A stretch of DNA of 64,000 nt. Source: Cryptomeria japonica. Taxonomy: Eukaryota; Streptophyta; Pinopsida; Cupressales; Cupressaceae. Position numbers and translations under genes: made by a program. The stretch covers positions 827,005,896 through 827,069,895 of the forward strand of contig NC_081414.1 of assembly GCF_030272615.1 (NCBI RefSeq). The letters are read 5' to 3'. Position 1 is the first letter of the stretch, and each line of letters starts with the position of its first letter. Below, piece after piece: positions 47,729-60,388 of this stretch. The notes below the pieces were generated by a model. That model saw nothing but the letters and a program-made list of their open reading frames with translations. It was not told where the DNA came from and made no database searches.

Positions 47729-48886
47729 CTACCCATTGTAGGATAGGGTTAGCTCAAAACCATCCTGGTAAGCAAGTTTAAAAGAATTGGGGCCCCTTAC
47801 TTCATGAATTACATAAGGTCCTTTCCACAGTGACTCAAATTTCCCATGTGTGCCTTTCAACTCTCTCCTTTTATCCCATAATAACAACAGATCACCTTTC
47901 ATGAACTTCCTAGGCCTTGCTTTCTGATCAAAAATCTTTTTAACCCTCATCTAATGTTCCGTAATCTTGTCAACTAGCTTTTCCCTCTCTTCCTCAATCT
48001 TGGTTAAGTACATAACTCTCTTTTCAAAGGAGCTCTGAAAAAATGCATCTTCTACTACTGTCTGCAATCTAGAAGCTGCTAACTCTAAAGGAAGAGAGAG
48101 TTGAGTGCCAATGCCATATACCAGCTCGAAAGGAGACATCCCTATGGCCCGTTTTGGTGAGGTTCGATCTTCCCACAGTGATTCATGTAACTTCTTATGC
48201 CAATCCCTGAAATTATCACTAACCAACTTCCTCATGATGTTGATCAAGTTCTTGTTACTTGATTCTGCTTGACCATTACCCTATGGATAATAATTAGAAG
48301 CATGTGCCAAAGAGATTCCATGATCATAGCAAAATAAAATTAACTCAGATGAGGAGAAATTTGATGCATTATCTATAACTATTTTATGAGGAACCCCAAA
48401 CCCGACAAGAATATTATCCTTAAGGAACGCACACACAATCTCTGAAGTGGTCTTTTTCACAGGGATGGCTTCCACCCACTTAGTGAAATAATCTGTTGTT
48501 GTTAATATGTGAGTGTGCCTTGCACTGGAAATTGGGTTCAGAGGACCAATAAAATCTAACCCCCACTATTTAAAGGGCTCTTCAATTACTACGGGTCTTA
48601 AGGGCAAGGTAGCCAGCTGGGGTTTACCTATGAACAATTTGCGCTTCTCACACTTTGCCACCCAAGCGTACGCATCTTTGAACATTCCTAGCCAATAGTA
48701 ATAGTTCCTCAGGATTTTATATGCAGTAACTATAGAAGAGAAATGACCACCACATGCCTCATCATGAAAAGTTTTCAGTAAAGCCTCTTGATGTGGTTTA
48801 TCTACACACCTAAGAAAAGTACCACCCAATCCTTTCTTGTATAGTATGTCATCAAAAATAATGTACTTTGTAGCTTTCAACTTCAA
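47729..48886 (-). mobile_element. Integrase region of the Ty3/gypsy fossil
   Basis: The zinc-binding N-terminal part is near 48700-48790 (HDEACGGHF ... CEKRK). The catalytic core region spans about 48260-48560 (IVIDNASNFSSSEL and following). The C-terminal part lies at 47729-48247 (SPFELVYG; KGDLLLLWDKR; GPYVIHEV). The order and motifs are those of Ty3/gypsy integrases. Broken; part of the element running from about 62.9 kb down to 43 kb. Confidence 0.8.
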
Positions 48887-48988
48887 ATTCCATTTCTCCC
48901 TAGGAGAGAGATGACTTGGATAGTCTCCATAAGTGAGAGAATAGGCAACATCAGTGAACCAGGAATCCTAATGACTCACAAATAGAGT

Positions 48989-50390
48989 TTAGGGTAGAGT
49001 TTCCTCCTCTTCAAACTTATTCTCTGCCATTAGTTTACAAAAGCCTTGTCCTTGGACCAGCTTAGTGGGCTTGATATCCAAATTGAACTCCTGAATCTTA
49101 GAGACCCAAGATGCTTTACTGTTGATACCAACATCTTGCTGAGTTAAAACACTTTTCACTGCAGAGTTCAGAACAAATACAGTTGAATGCGAATGAAGTA
49201 TATAGTACCTGAATTGTTTCACGACCTTCACTACTACATAAGCCTGCTTTTCTATCTATGATTATTTTAACTTGTGCTTCTTCAGAGGTATGTTCATGAA
49301 GGAGATTGGAACTTCCTCATTATCTTCACCCTTGTGCACCAAAATTCCAGACATATTATGCTCTGATGCATAGAAATAAATAATAAAACCTTTACTAAAT
49401 CCGGGTTAACTAGAGTAGGTGCATGCACAATTGCTCTCTTTATTTCCTCAAAATCCCTTTTGCCTTCCTCATTCCACTTAAAGGCTACCTTCTCACTCAT
49501 AAAATTTACGATATATTTAGTAGTCTCAGCAAAATCAGGAATAAAACGTCTTAGAAAGTTCACCTGTCCAAAGAAGGACCTCACTCCATTTTTGTTGGAA
49601 GGAAGACTGAGTTGTTGCATTGCTTTTACCCTTTGTTGATCTACCTTCACTCCCTCCTGTGAAACAATATGTCTCAGAATTTTTCCTTCTATGACACCAG
49701 AAACTGACTTTTTAGGATTTAACGATACTCCATGTTCTCTGCATCTCACTAGTACCTTCCTCAAATCCTGCACATGATGTTTCCTCTTCTTGGAGAAAAC
49801 TATCAAATCATCTAAATACACCACAATGATCTTATCGCTCAAATGCCCAAAGGAAAGGTCCATCGCTCTTTGAAACATTTCCCCTTCATTGATCGATCCA
49901 AAAGGCATTCTATTATATGCAACGGTGCCCCAGGGAGTTATATAGGTTGTCTTGTGTTGATCTTGCTCTGAGACACTAATTTGGTTATATCTAGAGAATC
50001 CATCCAACATGGACATCATCTCTGATCCTGAAACAATTTGTAAAATATGGTCCATTGCTGGTAGAGGATAATTATCCTTCAGGCTTGCTTGCTTTAAGTT
50101 TATAAAATTAACACAGATTCATATTTCACCATTTTTCTTGAACCAAAATGATATTAGCAATCCAGGTGGAATGATGTAAAGGATAAATAATTCGGGCTTT
50201 CAACATCATGTCGACCTCATGGAAGATCGCCTCTGCTACTTTTGGATTAAAATTCCTCAACTTCTACCAGAAAGGATTGACACCTGGTATCAAAGGAATG
50301 TGATGCTGGAAATTACCATTCCTAAAATTCTTTAAATCATCATAGCACCATGCAAATACATCTTTGAGCTCAACCAACAAGTTGATGAAT
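48989..50390 (-). mobile_element. Reverse transcriptase and RNase H region of the Ty3/gypsy fossil
   Basis: The reverse transcriptase is clear at 49294-50055, with MLDGFSRYNQI, TPWGTVAYNRMPFG and the YLDD catalytic box, then the connection FFGQVNFLRRFIPDF. Its upstream fingers region extends to about 50300. The usual gypsy RNase H follows at 48989-49231. The strand and order match the integrase region below it. The sequence is interrupted at 50397 by the CACTA insertion. Broken fossil. Confidence 0.85.
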
Positions 50391-50603
50391 CTTCTTTCAC
50401 TAGTACATTCGGGTCAAAATTTCGACGACAAATCGTTGTCATTCCGATGCAATTTCGTCGCACTACCGACAAAAATAGCCATCAAAAACTTTTTGTCGGA
50501 AGTTCCGACTATCCTTGTGGTCGTCACAATTCTGACATCCTCTCTAACCTTTTTGACGGCTGCCATGGATGGTCATACCTAGAAAGAATACCGTCGCGAT
50601 CTC

Positions 50604-50787
50604 GGCCTACCGTCGGAATTCCGACATCAAAGGGTAAAAATTCTGACAAGGATACTATGCATCCAACGACACTCCTCTGTCGGAATTATGATGGCCCCAA
50701 AAGAGTTCCGACGAGGATGCTGTGCATCCAATGACAGTCCTCTATCAAAATTTTTACCCTTTGATGTCGGAATTCTGACGGTAGGCC
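50604..50787. repeat. Subterminal palindrome of the CACTA element
   Basis: 45-base arms (50604-50648 and 50743-50787) are inverted copies with about four mismatches; both carry GGCCTACCGTC and GACATCAAAGGGTAAAAATT. Between them lies a direct repeat (GATACTATGCATCCAACGAC against GATGCTGTGCATCCAATGAC). The whole could fold into a hairpin of about 184 bases. Confidence 0.8.
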
Positions 50788-50814
50788 AATTTTTTGGAAA
50801 AAAAAAAATTATAG

Positions 50815-50990
50815 AAAAAGATTTCTCTACTATCTCTCTTCTCTATCCCTCTCTACTATCTCTCTTCTCTCTTCCCTCTCTAGGTCTCTTTCTCCATCCC
50901 TCTCTTCTTCTCTCCCTCTCTACTTCTCTTTCTCTACCCTCTCCAGGTCATTATCTCTTCCTCTCACCCTCTCTCATCAAAAGAGAAATA
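50815..50990. repeat. CT-rich low-complexity tract
   Basis: Recurrent TCTCTACTATCTCTCTTCTC and CCCTCTC words, a pyrimidine microsatellite-like tract. The + strand frame across it is Ser/Leu-rich by composition and is not a gene. Confidence 0.85.
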
Positions 50991-50999
50991 AAAACTTGC

Positions 51000-53900
51000 A
51001 TGGCCTTATAATTGATGAGTTGAAGTTTGAGTTTAACATTTTGGAGATAATTTTCTTAGACTATTCAATGCCCATTCTAACTAAGGTCAATCAAAATTCA
51101 AGATAAACCTGTGGTAAAGATGAGGATCTCGAGTTCATTGGTAGAGGACTCCACTTTTGATGGGAGAAAACCCTAGTATTTAGTTTGGTAAGCTCTAGTC
51201 GAAGGTGCAGTATGATAGCCATGTAGAAGGAGAACCATGACATGTTGCAAAATTAGAAGGGAAATTCTAACAAAGAGTAGCTACGTGTTTGGAACATTCA
51301 AAGCATTTCATGTCTGGGCTAGCTATCTTCTTTACTCTAGTCTATGATTTCACATTTTTGAGAAAGAGTGATTTGTATGGATGGTTTGTTTGTTTCAAAT
51401 GAAGTATAGTCCAGCCTCCACCAAAATAACAATGACAGTAAGGACTAGTAGAGTAGTCTGTTAGAAGGTTTAGACATTGATAAAGGTGTCTAGGTTTTCC
51501 CCAATTCTTGAATAGCATTAATAGATAATCATAAGTATAGCAAGGAATAGATTACTTAGAGCTTGTAATGAAGAAGGTTTTTGAATTAAAAAGACAATGA
51601 TAAGAGTTTTTTTACGGTTCAAAACACAAAGACAATCACAACAGAAAATCACAAGTTATAGGGTTACATTGAGTAGGTTTGATTGATTATTGAAGAATAT
51701 ATTGTGTTTCTCTATCAATAAATAAGAGGTCTCAAGAAGCTAAAGACAATGAAAACTAATTGATGGGCAACCTTTTCACTGTCAAGAAGTGATTGCCTCA
51801 GATGAAAGTAGTGATAAATGTCACTATCAACAAAAGAACAACCAATAAATGATAAATTTGCAGTGAGATCATAGTGCCTAAATCAGTCTAAAAGCTTATA
51901 AGGATCAGAACCAAGCCATATAAGCTTCAAGAACAATTTGAGAGCATTAAAGACATCTACTAGACATTAGATATTGTCAAATCAATGACACATAGTAGCC
52001 TCATTACAGTCTTATGTTGTATTAAATAGCAAAAGGCAAGTCTAAGATAGTGTTATAAGGTGTGTGAGAGTCTTCAACATGGATAACTGATAGGTATAAC
52101 ATTGAGAGCAGCAATATATGAGATTTGATGAATGACAGTTGCCATGATATGGAGATGATAGTGTCAAGTATCACTGTCAAAGCATGAATAGAGGTCCTAA
52201 TCTGAGTTTTTTCAAGAGAGAACAATAAATATGAAGCACCAAGGTCTACAGTTAGATCAGAGACAACCATCTAGCAGCCCAAAAAAGAATCAAAAGGTTG
52301 TGAAAGGTCAAAATCATAGTATTTCCATAGCCCATGAAGTTCTAGAAGATGTGCAAGGGCAGTTCATAGTGCAAGGTCATAGGTATTTAGTGTCATAATT
52401 ATTTTCTTCACCCCCAGATCTTGATGAAAGATAAAAGGATGCCATGACACAAAGTGAAAAGTCTATAGCACTGATAAATAGATTAGCATTATGTCATATG
52501 CATACAAGACACCATGAAGCAGATTTGATAGTAATAAAGCTATAGCAGTCATCAACTCAAGCATAATGAAGGCATGGACACTGAGCATGCAAAAATATAA
52601 TTGATAACAATGGTGAAATGATTAATGTTGTATCACAATTTGATATCAAACTGCCTATGAAGATGGTTGTTTAAAGGTTTAGTGTTGGTTTTAAAGGTGA
52701 AAACATTGCATGAGGTCTGCCACCATAAAGGAAATACAAAGCTACAAATAAGATAGTGACCATTCAAAGATAAAGCTACAAAGAACTATCAAAGAAACCA
52801 CAGTCCAATGAAGAATCAAGAGACAACAAGCCTAAGTGTAGTCTCAAATATTTGAAAATGTCATTATGGATAGTTAAGAAAAATAAATGCATTCATGATA
52901 TTTGCACTCAACAAAAGAGAAGGGTTTGTATTCATCAAAGATTAGTTGAAACACTTGTGAGAGAGAGATCAATATCCATCAAGCCATAAATAAGACAATC
53001 ACCATTACAAAGCACGATGAGTCAAAAAGGCAATCAAGAATTATCAGTTCAAAGGATCAATAGGTAAATCTTCTCTTGGTTATAACCTCTAGTGATGGTG
53101 TATAGGATCCCTATTCCAATCTCAATGTGCCAAAGCTTGATGAGAAGTCATGGATTAGAAGTTACAAATGCCTTAAACAGTTTTCTATTGAGAGAAGCCA
53201 TATAGTCAAATCAAGACTCAAATCCACAATGGTAAGATACAAACAATGATGATAGTCAAGGAGTCATTCATTTTAGGGTTTTCATAAAATTTTAGAATAT
53301 GGTATGAGCAGTCCAAAGAACTATGACACTTCACTGAAAGGAGCAACATATCAGTCCTTATTGGCATCAAATTATACAAATGACAACTAGGGATGAAGCT
53401 ATAGGAGACAATCACTATCTTAGTTTAAGACCCTAGAACAATATAGCCCCAATGGAGAAAGCAAAAATCAAAACATAGGAGAAGTCCTAGAATCCCACTA
53501 AAATCTTATTTGCAGTCGCAAAGTTGCAAGATCAAAAACATATAATGGTAAAGATGACCTAGGGTTCTCTTTTTATTATTGAGACAATATTATGTGAATA
53601 TGATAGTTTAGCAGTCCTCGAATGCATGTGAGTAGTCCCAATGAAGAAACAATACCATCAGGGTATTAGAATAATTTTTGAAACCTGCAATCATGTTAGA
53701 CAAGTATTGAAAGTATAATTCATAGAGCAACCATTTCAACTAGGTTTAGATAGCATATATTCATAACTATTTCAATTTTATGTGAACTACATAATATCTA
53801 TAATGCATAATTGGAGTTAAACCATAATAGGGCTTGGATGAGAAACATGATAGGGCACCCGAAGCTATCCACATGCTAAGCCCAAGAGTGGATATACCAT

Positions 53901-54911
53901 CCCTCTTGGCCCCATGTGGCAGTCCGCCATCCATATGAGGTGGTGTGCTTAGTGGGTAAACTTGTACCTGCCCTCCCTATCCATGCTACCTTATCCAGCC
54001 TTCTATGATTGAGACCCCTTTAATCACAATGGTAGAGGTTGATGGGGAAACCACAATTACATTATGTAGGATCTCCTACCCTATCTCATTGAATTCATTC
54101 CTACACCAAGTGACTACGAACAAAAGTGTAGGTATTTAACAACAATGACATGGTCCATGGACTAGTGATCCTCCTCTTGATACTCCATCTACAAATGAGA
54201 ACATCTCTTGTACATGTTGATACTTCATAATTAAAAGTTGCTTCTTCTAGAACTTTCCATGATTCTTTGCAATAGGATTATATGTCTTCTAGATTCACCC
54301 CACTAGGACACAATCATATCAAGCATCTTTACTTTTTTGAAAAGTAGACCACATTTCAGATCTAGATGACACCATAATGACTTTGATTTCCTCTTGCAAG
54401 ATATTCCTCCATCATGTATTGCTTCATCGAAGTTCAAATTTGCTTCTTCAAGGGCTCTCAATGATTCTCTATATAGGATTCTTCGTGTCTATGAGATCCA
54501 CTTCATTGGGAGGCCTACTTAAACATTTCACATCTATTTGTGGACTCTCACCTTTCAAACATTTCACATCTTATAATTGAGCTTCGCTTTGTTTTGAGAA
54601 TAGTTTAATATTCTCTACTTAACAGGGCCAACCACGTGAAGGTGGAAGCTCATTTGGCCCATCCCCCCCGCTAACATCACTCTAAATTCCCCATTAACAT
54701 CTAACATTCATTCATTCTTTCATCCATTATTAAAATATAACATTCATTCATTATCACATAACATTCATTAACACATAAAATTCATTAACTTTCATTAAAA
54801 TGCAACATTCATCAATAATCATCAACACATATCATTCATGAACATTCATTAGCACATAATTACATTCATTACACATAAAAATCAATCATTATCAAATAAG
54901 GTAGATTACAA
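51000..54911. other. CACTA interior, noncoding left part
   Basis: About 3.9 kb downstream of the transposase-type gene. It is A-rich with many AAAGACAAT, TCAAGA and ATGATAG words and no conserved frame. No TNP2-type domain was seen on either strand, although short diverged pieces could escape notice by eye. Confidence 0.4.
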
Positions 54912-56936
54912 TCATTTCTTTCTTTGTTTTTTCTTTGAAGCTATGAAAAGACTAAGTGGAACATCGGTTTCTTCATCATTTCCCCCATCTGTGGATGTTA
55001 TGCCCTCTTCTCGTGCTCTTGATGTATGCCTAGTCATATACAAAGGATGAGGATGCTGAACCAAAGGGGGGTCCTCTGCAATAACAAAGAATTGGGTTAA
55101 ATTCAAAACACTTTTTTATTATTGTTACAAGTATTTCATTAATTTAAAGAACACAATCGTTACCCTCTTTACTTGATGGGGCCACATCATCTTCCACATC
55201 ATTTTGTCTAGCCTCAACCTCGACATGATGAGCACCCTCTAGATCCTCTGTTGTTGAAATATGAAACGTTACATTAATCAATACACCAATTGCAATTAAA
55301 TTTGTTTAAAGGAATAACAGTGGTCCTCTTTACCTGATTGGGGAACATCACTTTCCTAATGTTGTCTACCTGGATCATGCTTCACTTGGTCACCACTGAC
55401 TACATGCTCTAAAATATTAACAATAAAGGTTACATTAATTACTACACTAATTTTCAATTTAAGATGTTTAATTGTATTAATAATTACATAAAAAAATTTG
55501 AATAGCAAATGAATACCTCCACTACTAGGATGCACATCCGGACCTTCATGTACAGGTTCTGTTCCATGATTATCATGCTGCATTCCAATGTCACGTGCAG
55601 TGTTATCATTGCTTGCTTATTTAAAAAAAATATAGTCACTTTGTGTTGAAACTTAACATCAAATAGATTATTGGTTAAGTATTCAATTTGAAATAATTTT
55701 CATTTAGCTTAATTACCATTGTGACAGATGCATCAGAGTCTCGTGCTTTCCCACTCAATTCTCGTAGTCATTCAACCACAGTGATATAGCCTTGCTGGTA
55801 GCCAATTCTTTTGTCATCTTCCATGGGTGCTCTATTGAATTCAGAGCCCTGCATTTTTGCTTAGTATTGTGAATTTTTCTTGTATTGTTTGATCAAAAAA
55901 AAATTGTTTACAATTTATAAATATTTTGATGTGATACTTAATTTACTGATTCTTACAATTTGTGCAGCAAGTTTCATATAACCACCAGAGCCGAGTTTGT
56001 GTTGCCCATGCTTTTCTTGTCTTGCCTTGGTTGCCTTTGACGCATCACTCAATCTATGAAAAGTTTGAAATATGTTAGATTATATAAATATAATGAATAA
56101 TTAGTACATATTCACATTCTTAATAGTATCACATACCTTCTTCTGGCGTCTAGTGGTGTATTTCCTTTTTTCCTTTCAATTCTCTCCTTTGCATCCAAAA
56201 TCAAGTCCTTTCACTCCCTCTCTGGAATCATGGGGGGATGCTCATACTTTACGTTCTTCTCTAAATGTGTTCTGTATTGGTCCCTCACATACTTCAGATA
56301 TGTGCCAGCTTTTTCCAGGAGCTTAGTCTTGTCGAATGTGTCATTTCCAAACAACCCTACCATACGGTTTGTGAGTTCATCTTTTAACTTTTTTTCTTGG
56401 TCATTCCACCTTTAAAGCAAAAACAAACCTGTTAGATTTAGAAAGAAACTGAAGCTACCTTTGATATAGTTCAAGAAATGGATAAAAGGAAAACTATTCT
56501 AGCAATGATATGAAATCAAAATAGTGGATAAGAATTAGTTCACATATGATGTTCCACCTTTTACGTATGGTGGGCCCAAATATCTGCAATGAAATTTCAT
56601 TAAGATTTTTATAAAAAATATCATTTCCTGCAAAAAAAACATGGGATCATTAGTCCAAAATGAGTGATCAGTAAGTAAATTACAATTAGACTATATATAA
56701 TAATATTTTAAAAGTACCTGGAACCTTCTGTATCTTCAAGGGAATCAATTCTTCGTCGCTCACCACCAATGTGGCCTGCAACATTCCCGTACTAGCAATA
56801 CGGGAAGATACCTAGTCTTTAAGCCCTTACAAATTTTGCAGGGACAATAACATTTCCCATCACCTTTTCTTTTCAAGTTAGACCATAATCTAGCAATTGT
56901 CTCCTTATTTTGTTCTTCACTGATATTATCTAACAT
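54912..56936 (-). pseudogene. CACTA transposase-type gene (plant transposase Ptta/En/Spm-like), multi-exon
   Basis: About nine exons can be followed on the minus strand. Exon 1 (56936-56718) starts MLDNISEEQNKETIARLW and has a Cys cluster, KCYCPCKICKG, like the N-terminal transposase-associated domain of CACTA proteins. Exon 3 (about 56409-56140) has KWNDQEKKLKDELTNR-type sequence and KYEHPPMIPERE followed by KDLILDAKERI, the core of the plant transposase (Ptta/En/Spm) family. The next exon (about 56053-55965) gives HGQHKLGSGGYMKLAAQI. Later exons are acidic and Ser/His-rich, ending in the basic tail SKKKQRKK at 54912. Damage: a frameshift in exon 1 after the Cys cluster, a TGA in place of Trp after PERE (about 56212), and at least two more stops (near 55772 and 55360). 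Exon borders are approximate. Such proteins bind element ends rather than cut. Confidence 0.7.
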
Positions 56937-59900
56937 GGTTTTTCTTCACAAGCAAAAAAATCAGGCTATGGAAACTTCAGTGCAAAAGCTTCACAAAAAT
57001 TTCAAATCAAACCAAAACCATTGAACTTAATAGAGAACGTATTTAATGTAGCTGATTGTGTGAATTTCTGAGCATTGTGTCTACAAATTCTTACTAAAAG
57101 TTTGCCTATTGCAGACTTTCTGAGAGACATTTTTGAGTATTCTAAGCAAAGCATTTATTTTAACATACACTTATTCATCCACATTGCAGGGATAACAATA
57201 CAAGGCTCACATATTGGTCTAAGAGGATGCCATGGTCTCACAAAGTAACCAAGAACCATATGAAATGATGGCCATCTTGAATCCACACACAACTAGGGAG
57301 GATCCATACGATTATGTATGACTTCCCCCTTGTTTGTTTAATGGGATTAGCCAGCTCCAAGACATAGCTGTCAATAATCACTAAGAATGTACAAGTGGAT
57401 CGTAGCTACCCATACAACAAACACTTTCCCCTATCCTCAAATTTTCCCAATGTTTGATTCCTTATATACACTCATCCAAGGTTATCTATGTCGATCTTGG
57501 TGAGGAATCACATCATAACAAAGAAGGCAACATTTAAAAATAGCAAGAGTTTCACTAAACTACCAAAGATCATAAATATTGAAAGAAAGAAAAAATAGTA
57601 ACAATAATAAGTCAAATAAATATGTTCAATTCCAATAGCAAATCAAACATAGCCATAATAACTACACAATAGAGAAAACTCACAATAGTGATTAAACTAA
57701 TTCAAACAAGATAAAATAAAATTGTTGGCCCATGCAACAAAGATGAGAGATCATCAATAATTAAAGGAAACTTCACAATCCTTAAAAGTGCACATTACAT
57801 AACTATACAACTAGAAATTGTGGCTAAATAGAGTGAAGATTCATCATGACTCCAATAATAGTCCCTCATGTGTGCATTTGTGGCATGAACACAAAAACTC
57901 CCACATGGCATGGCCATGTACCTAATGGAGAAGACATGCCTAGGCTACATGCCCAAAAAACATGACTATAATAATAGTCCCTCATGCATGCATTTGTGGC
58001 CTGCATACTACAAATCCTAACATATCATGGCAATACACCTCATAGAGAAGACACACCTAGGGCCACATTGCACATAGCAATGTGCCTCACAAAGAAGACA
58101 TGCATAGGGCACATGCCACATAGCAATGTGTCTTATGGAAAAATGTGCATGCATGTCACAAACCAAAGCTATATGTATACATCATGAGGCACATTCATAT
58201 GTTATCAAACACAACCTATTGTATCTAACATGAGTTCCTCTCTACATGTGTGCAGACCTTCCAACACTAATCACCACTAAGAAGGAATAATATAAAATGC
58301 ATCTTCAAATATTTGTGTGTGTGTGTGGAATTGTGTCTTTGAACCCAAATTGCTACCATCAACAACATGTTACCATCACCTACACTATATCAAAACATAA
58401 GTATGGTGTGACATCATATCTATTTGAAACACATGCAAACATGAAAATCATCATAGCATGACAAAAATCAATCTCCACATGTTGGAACAAAGATATAAAT
58501 AAGATAATAGGGTAAGAGGAAACCCGTACCAAGAACCATATACCAACTATCGGCAATGCCATCAAGATAAATGTAGGATAGGATACCACTATGAGCCATC
58601 CAATGGTCCATTCTATGAGGAGAACTAGGGGATACTATCTTTGAAAGGTGTGGTCAATAGAGATAATCCCTACTAATGCCACAATATGTCACCATAGCTT
58701 CTTGAGTTTTCCATTCTTCTACTTAACACCACATTTATTGAGTTCCTCAATAATGAGGTTGGTTCTCAATAGGATGCACAAACATGTAAACACACAAGCA
58801 TGGTTTCATCATACTTGTACATCAATACAAATTCATTTTTCTAGTTAATTACTTAGTGTAAAAATAACTCCATTACATAACATAGGGCAATAATCACCAT
58901 AAGTTTTCAAATAAACTGCCCAAACATCAATTGGAGTTACCCTTTCTAAGGTACAAACATAATTTATTTATAACTTCAAAATTAAAATAATCACAATACA
59001 TCCAAATAAGTTCAATAGTGCATGGAAATAGACAACATGATCCATAATTAAACCCATAAATTACACTAACTGGATATCCTAATAAAATGGTGTCTCAAAT
59101 AATAGAGATTATGCTGGACCTATAATAGAGATTTGGACTTTGTTTCATCATACACAAGCATGGTTTCATCATACTTGTATCCAAATACACCATCCATAGA
59201 TAGGTACTCAGTACCACAATCTCATGGGTACCCTTTTAGCTGAATTTACCCTATATTTAGGTGAATCTACCCTTGTATCATTCCTTGATCTAGTATGTCA
59301 TTCCACCAATCAATAATTTTTCCATATTCTTGTGAGAATACACTATCCCTTAGGTGAATATGCCATATCCTTAAATGAATCCTCCTTGTCATCATCCTAA
59401 GTCCTCTTTTTGTTAAGTCTTATCCCTTCGTCTTTAGGAAAATCCACCTCTCACTATGTGAATCTGCTTAGTCTCTTAGGTGAATCTATTTAATCCAATT
59501 GACCCACTCTCACAATCACAACCTATTTAATCCTATTCCCCACATTCCCCTCCTCAATAACCTCTGAAAATGGAATCACCAATCTCTACCCTAAACCTCA
59601 TACTACTAATCTCCCTCATTCCCCTCACATATACATCCTCTCCTCCCTCCTCAGCCCTCACCCTAACTCTGAGGCACAGACCCAACTCAAACACCACACA
59701 CAGTCCCGATATCCACCCACCCCTGCTTTCCTCGTCTGGTATCTAGTTTCTATCTATCCCCGAGTAATGGTTTACCCACCTTCCTATTCATGGATTAGCG
59801 GTTCCAGCTTCCATCCATATATGGAATGGCAAGTTTCTCGATTTTGGTTGTACAACTATCAAACTATAGGTAGGGTGGGATAGCAATAGTTTCAAGAAGT

Positions 59901-60300
59901 AATAGTTGCTTGGACACTCGGACCCGAAGACACAACAACCAATTCCAATCATGGGGTAGCATCAAAGCATAATCGAAGGGGGTTTTAATCGCAAAATGGG
60001 GTAGCATACACATGATATGTGAACTGTATGATGGAATACCTCAAAGAGATGTCATTTCATGGAATTTTAAGATCACAGGACATGCACAAAATGGATTAAT
60101 TCAAAAAAAAAAACTAGTTGCGAAAAAAAATTAGTTGCCTTCATTGAAAAACAAAGAGTTCTTACCTTACTTGTGCAGACATCACTCCAGCGGGGGGGGC
60201 AAGGAGGCAAGACAGCTTTGGTTTGCTTTCAAAATGAAAATGCCTTGTGTTTTTTTTTTAAATAAAATGCCCGAGGTCGTCGAAATTCTGACAAACACGA
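56937..60300. other. CACTA interior, noncoding right part
   Basis: This would include the promoter side of the transposase-type gene. It contains a tandem repeat of about 116 bases (57854-58140) and degenerate TTAGGTGAATCTACC words near 59230-59500. A C-rich stretch lies near 59520-59760. No gene was recognised. Confidence 0.45.
57854..58140. repeat. About 116-bp imperfect tandem repeat in the CACTA interior
   Basis: AATAATAGTCCCTCATG recurs at 57854 and 57970, followed in each case by GCATTTGTGGC and a GAGAAGACA block. Further partial units with AGCAATGTG follow. Confidence 0.65.
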
Positions 60301-60388
60301 GCATTTAAAAAAAAAAAATCAAATTTTTATACAATGCTCCTTGTCTGTCGGAAACCTCCATCAGAATTTGACCCCAAATGTATTAGTG

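Larger units (their letters stand above)
50398..60388. mobile_element. CACTA (En/Spm) DNA transposon, 9,991 bp, inserted in the gypsy fossil
   Basis: The left end is CACTAGTACATTCGGGTCAA. The right end, read on the minus strand, is CACTAATACATTTGGGGTCA, giving imperfect inverted ends of about 30 bases. The 3-bp target duplication TTT lies at 50395-50397 and 60389-60391. Both flanks are pol-region sequence of the same gypsy fossil, which confirms the boundaries. Subterminal GTCGGAA/TTCCGAC-type motifs recur at both ends, as known for this superfamily. One multi-exon transposase-type gene is visible at 54912-56936, minus strand. No full TNP2/TNPD-type catalytic transposase was recognised, so it looks non-autonomous or decayed. 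Confidence 0.9.

Noticed and set aside
50688-51011. 107-codon plus-strand frame at the CACTA left end
   Set aside because: Runs through the palindrome and the CT-rich tract; the Ser/Leu-rich sequence reflects low complexity.
56230-56415. 61-codon plus-strand frame in the CACTA element
   Set aside because: The opposite strand at this place carries the recognisable Ptta/En/Spm-type exon.
57984-58187. Thr/His/Met-rich 67-codon frame
   Set aside because: Falls in an imperfect 116-bp tandem repeat inside the CACTA interior; no conserved domain.
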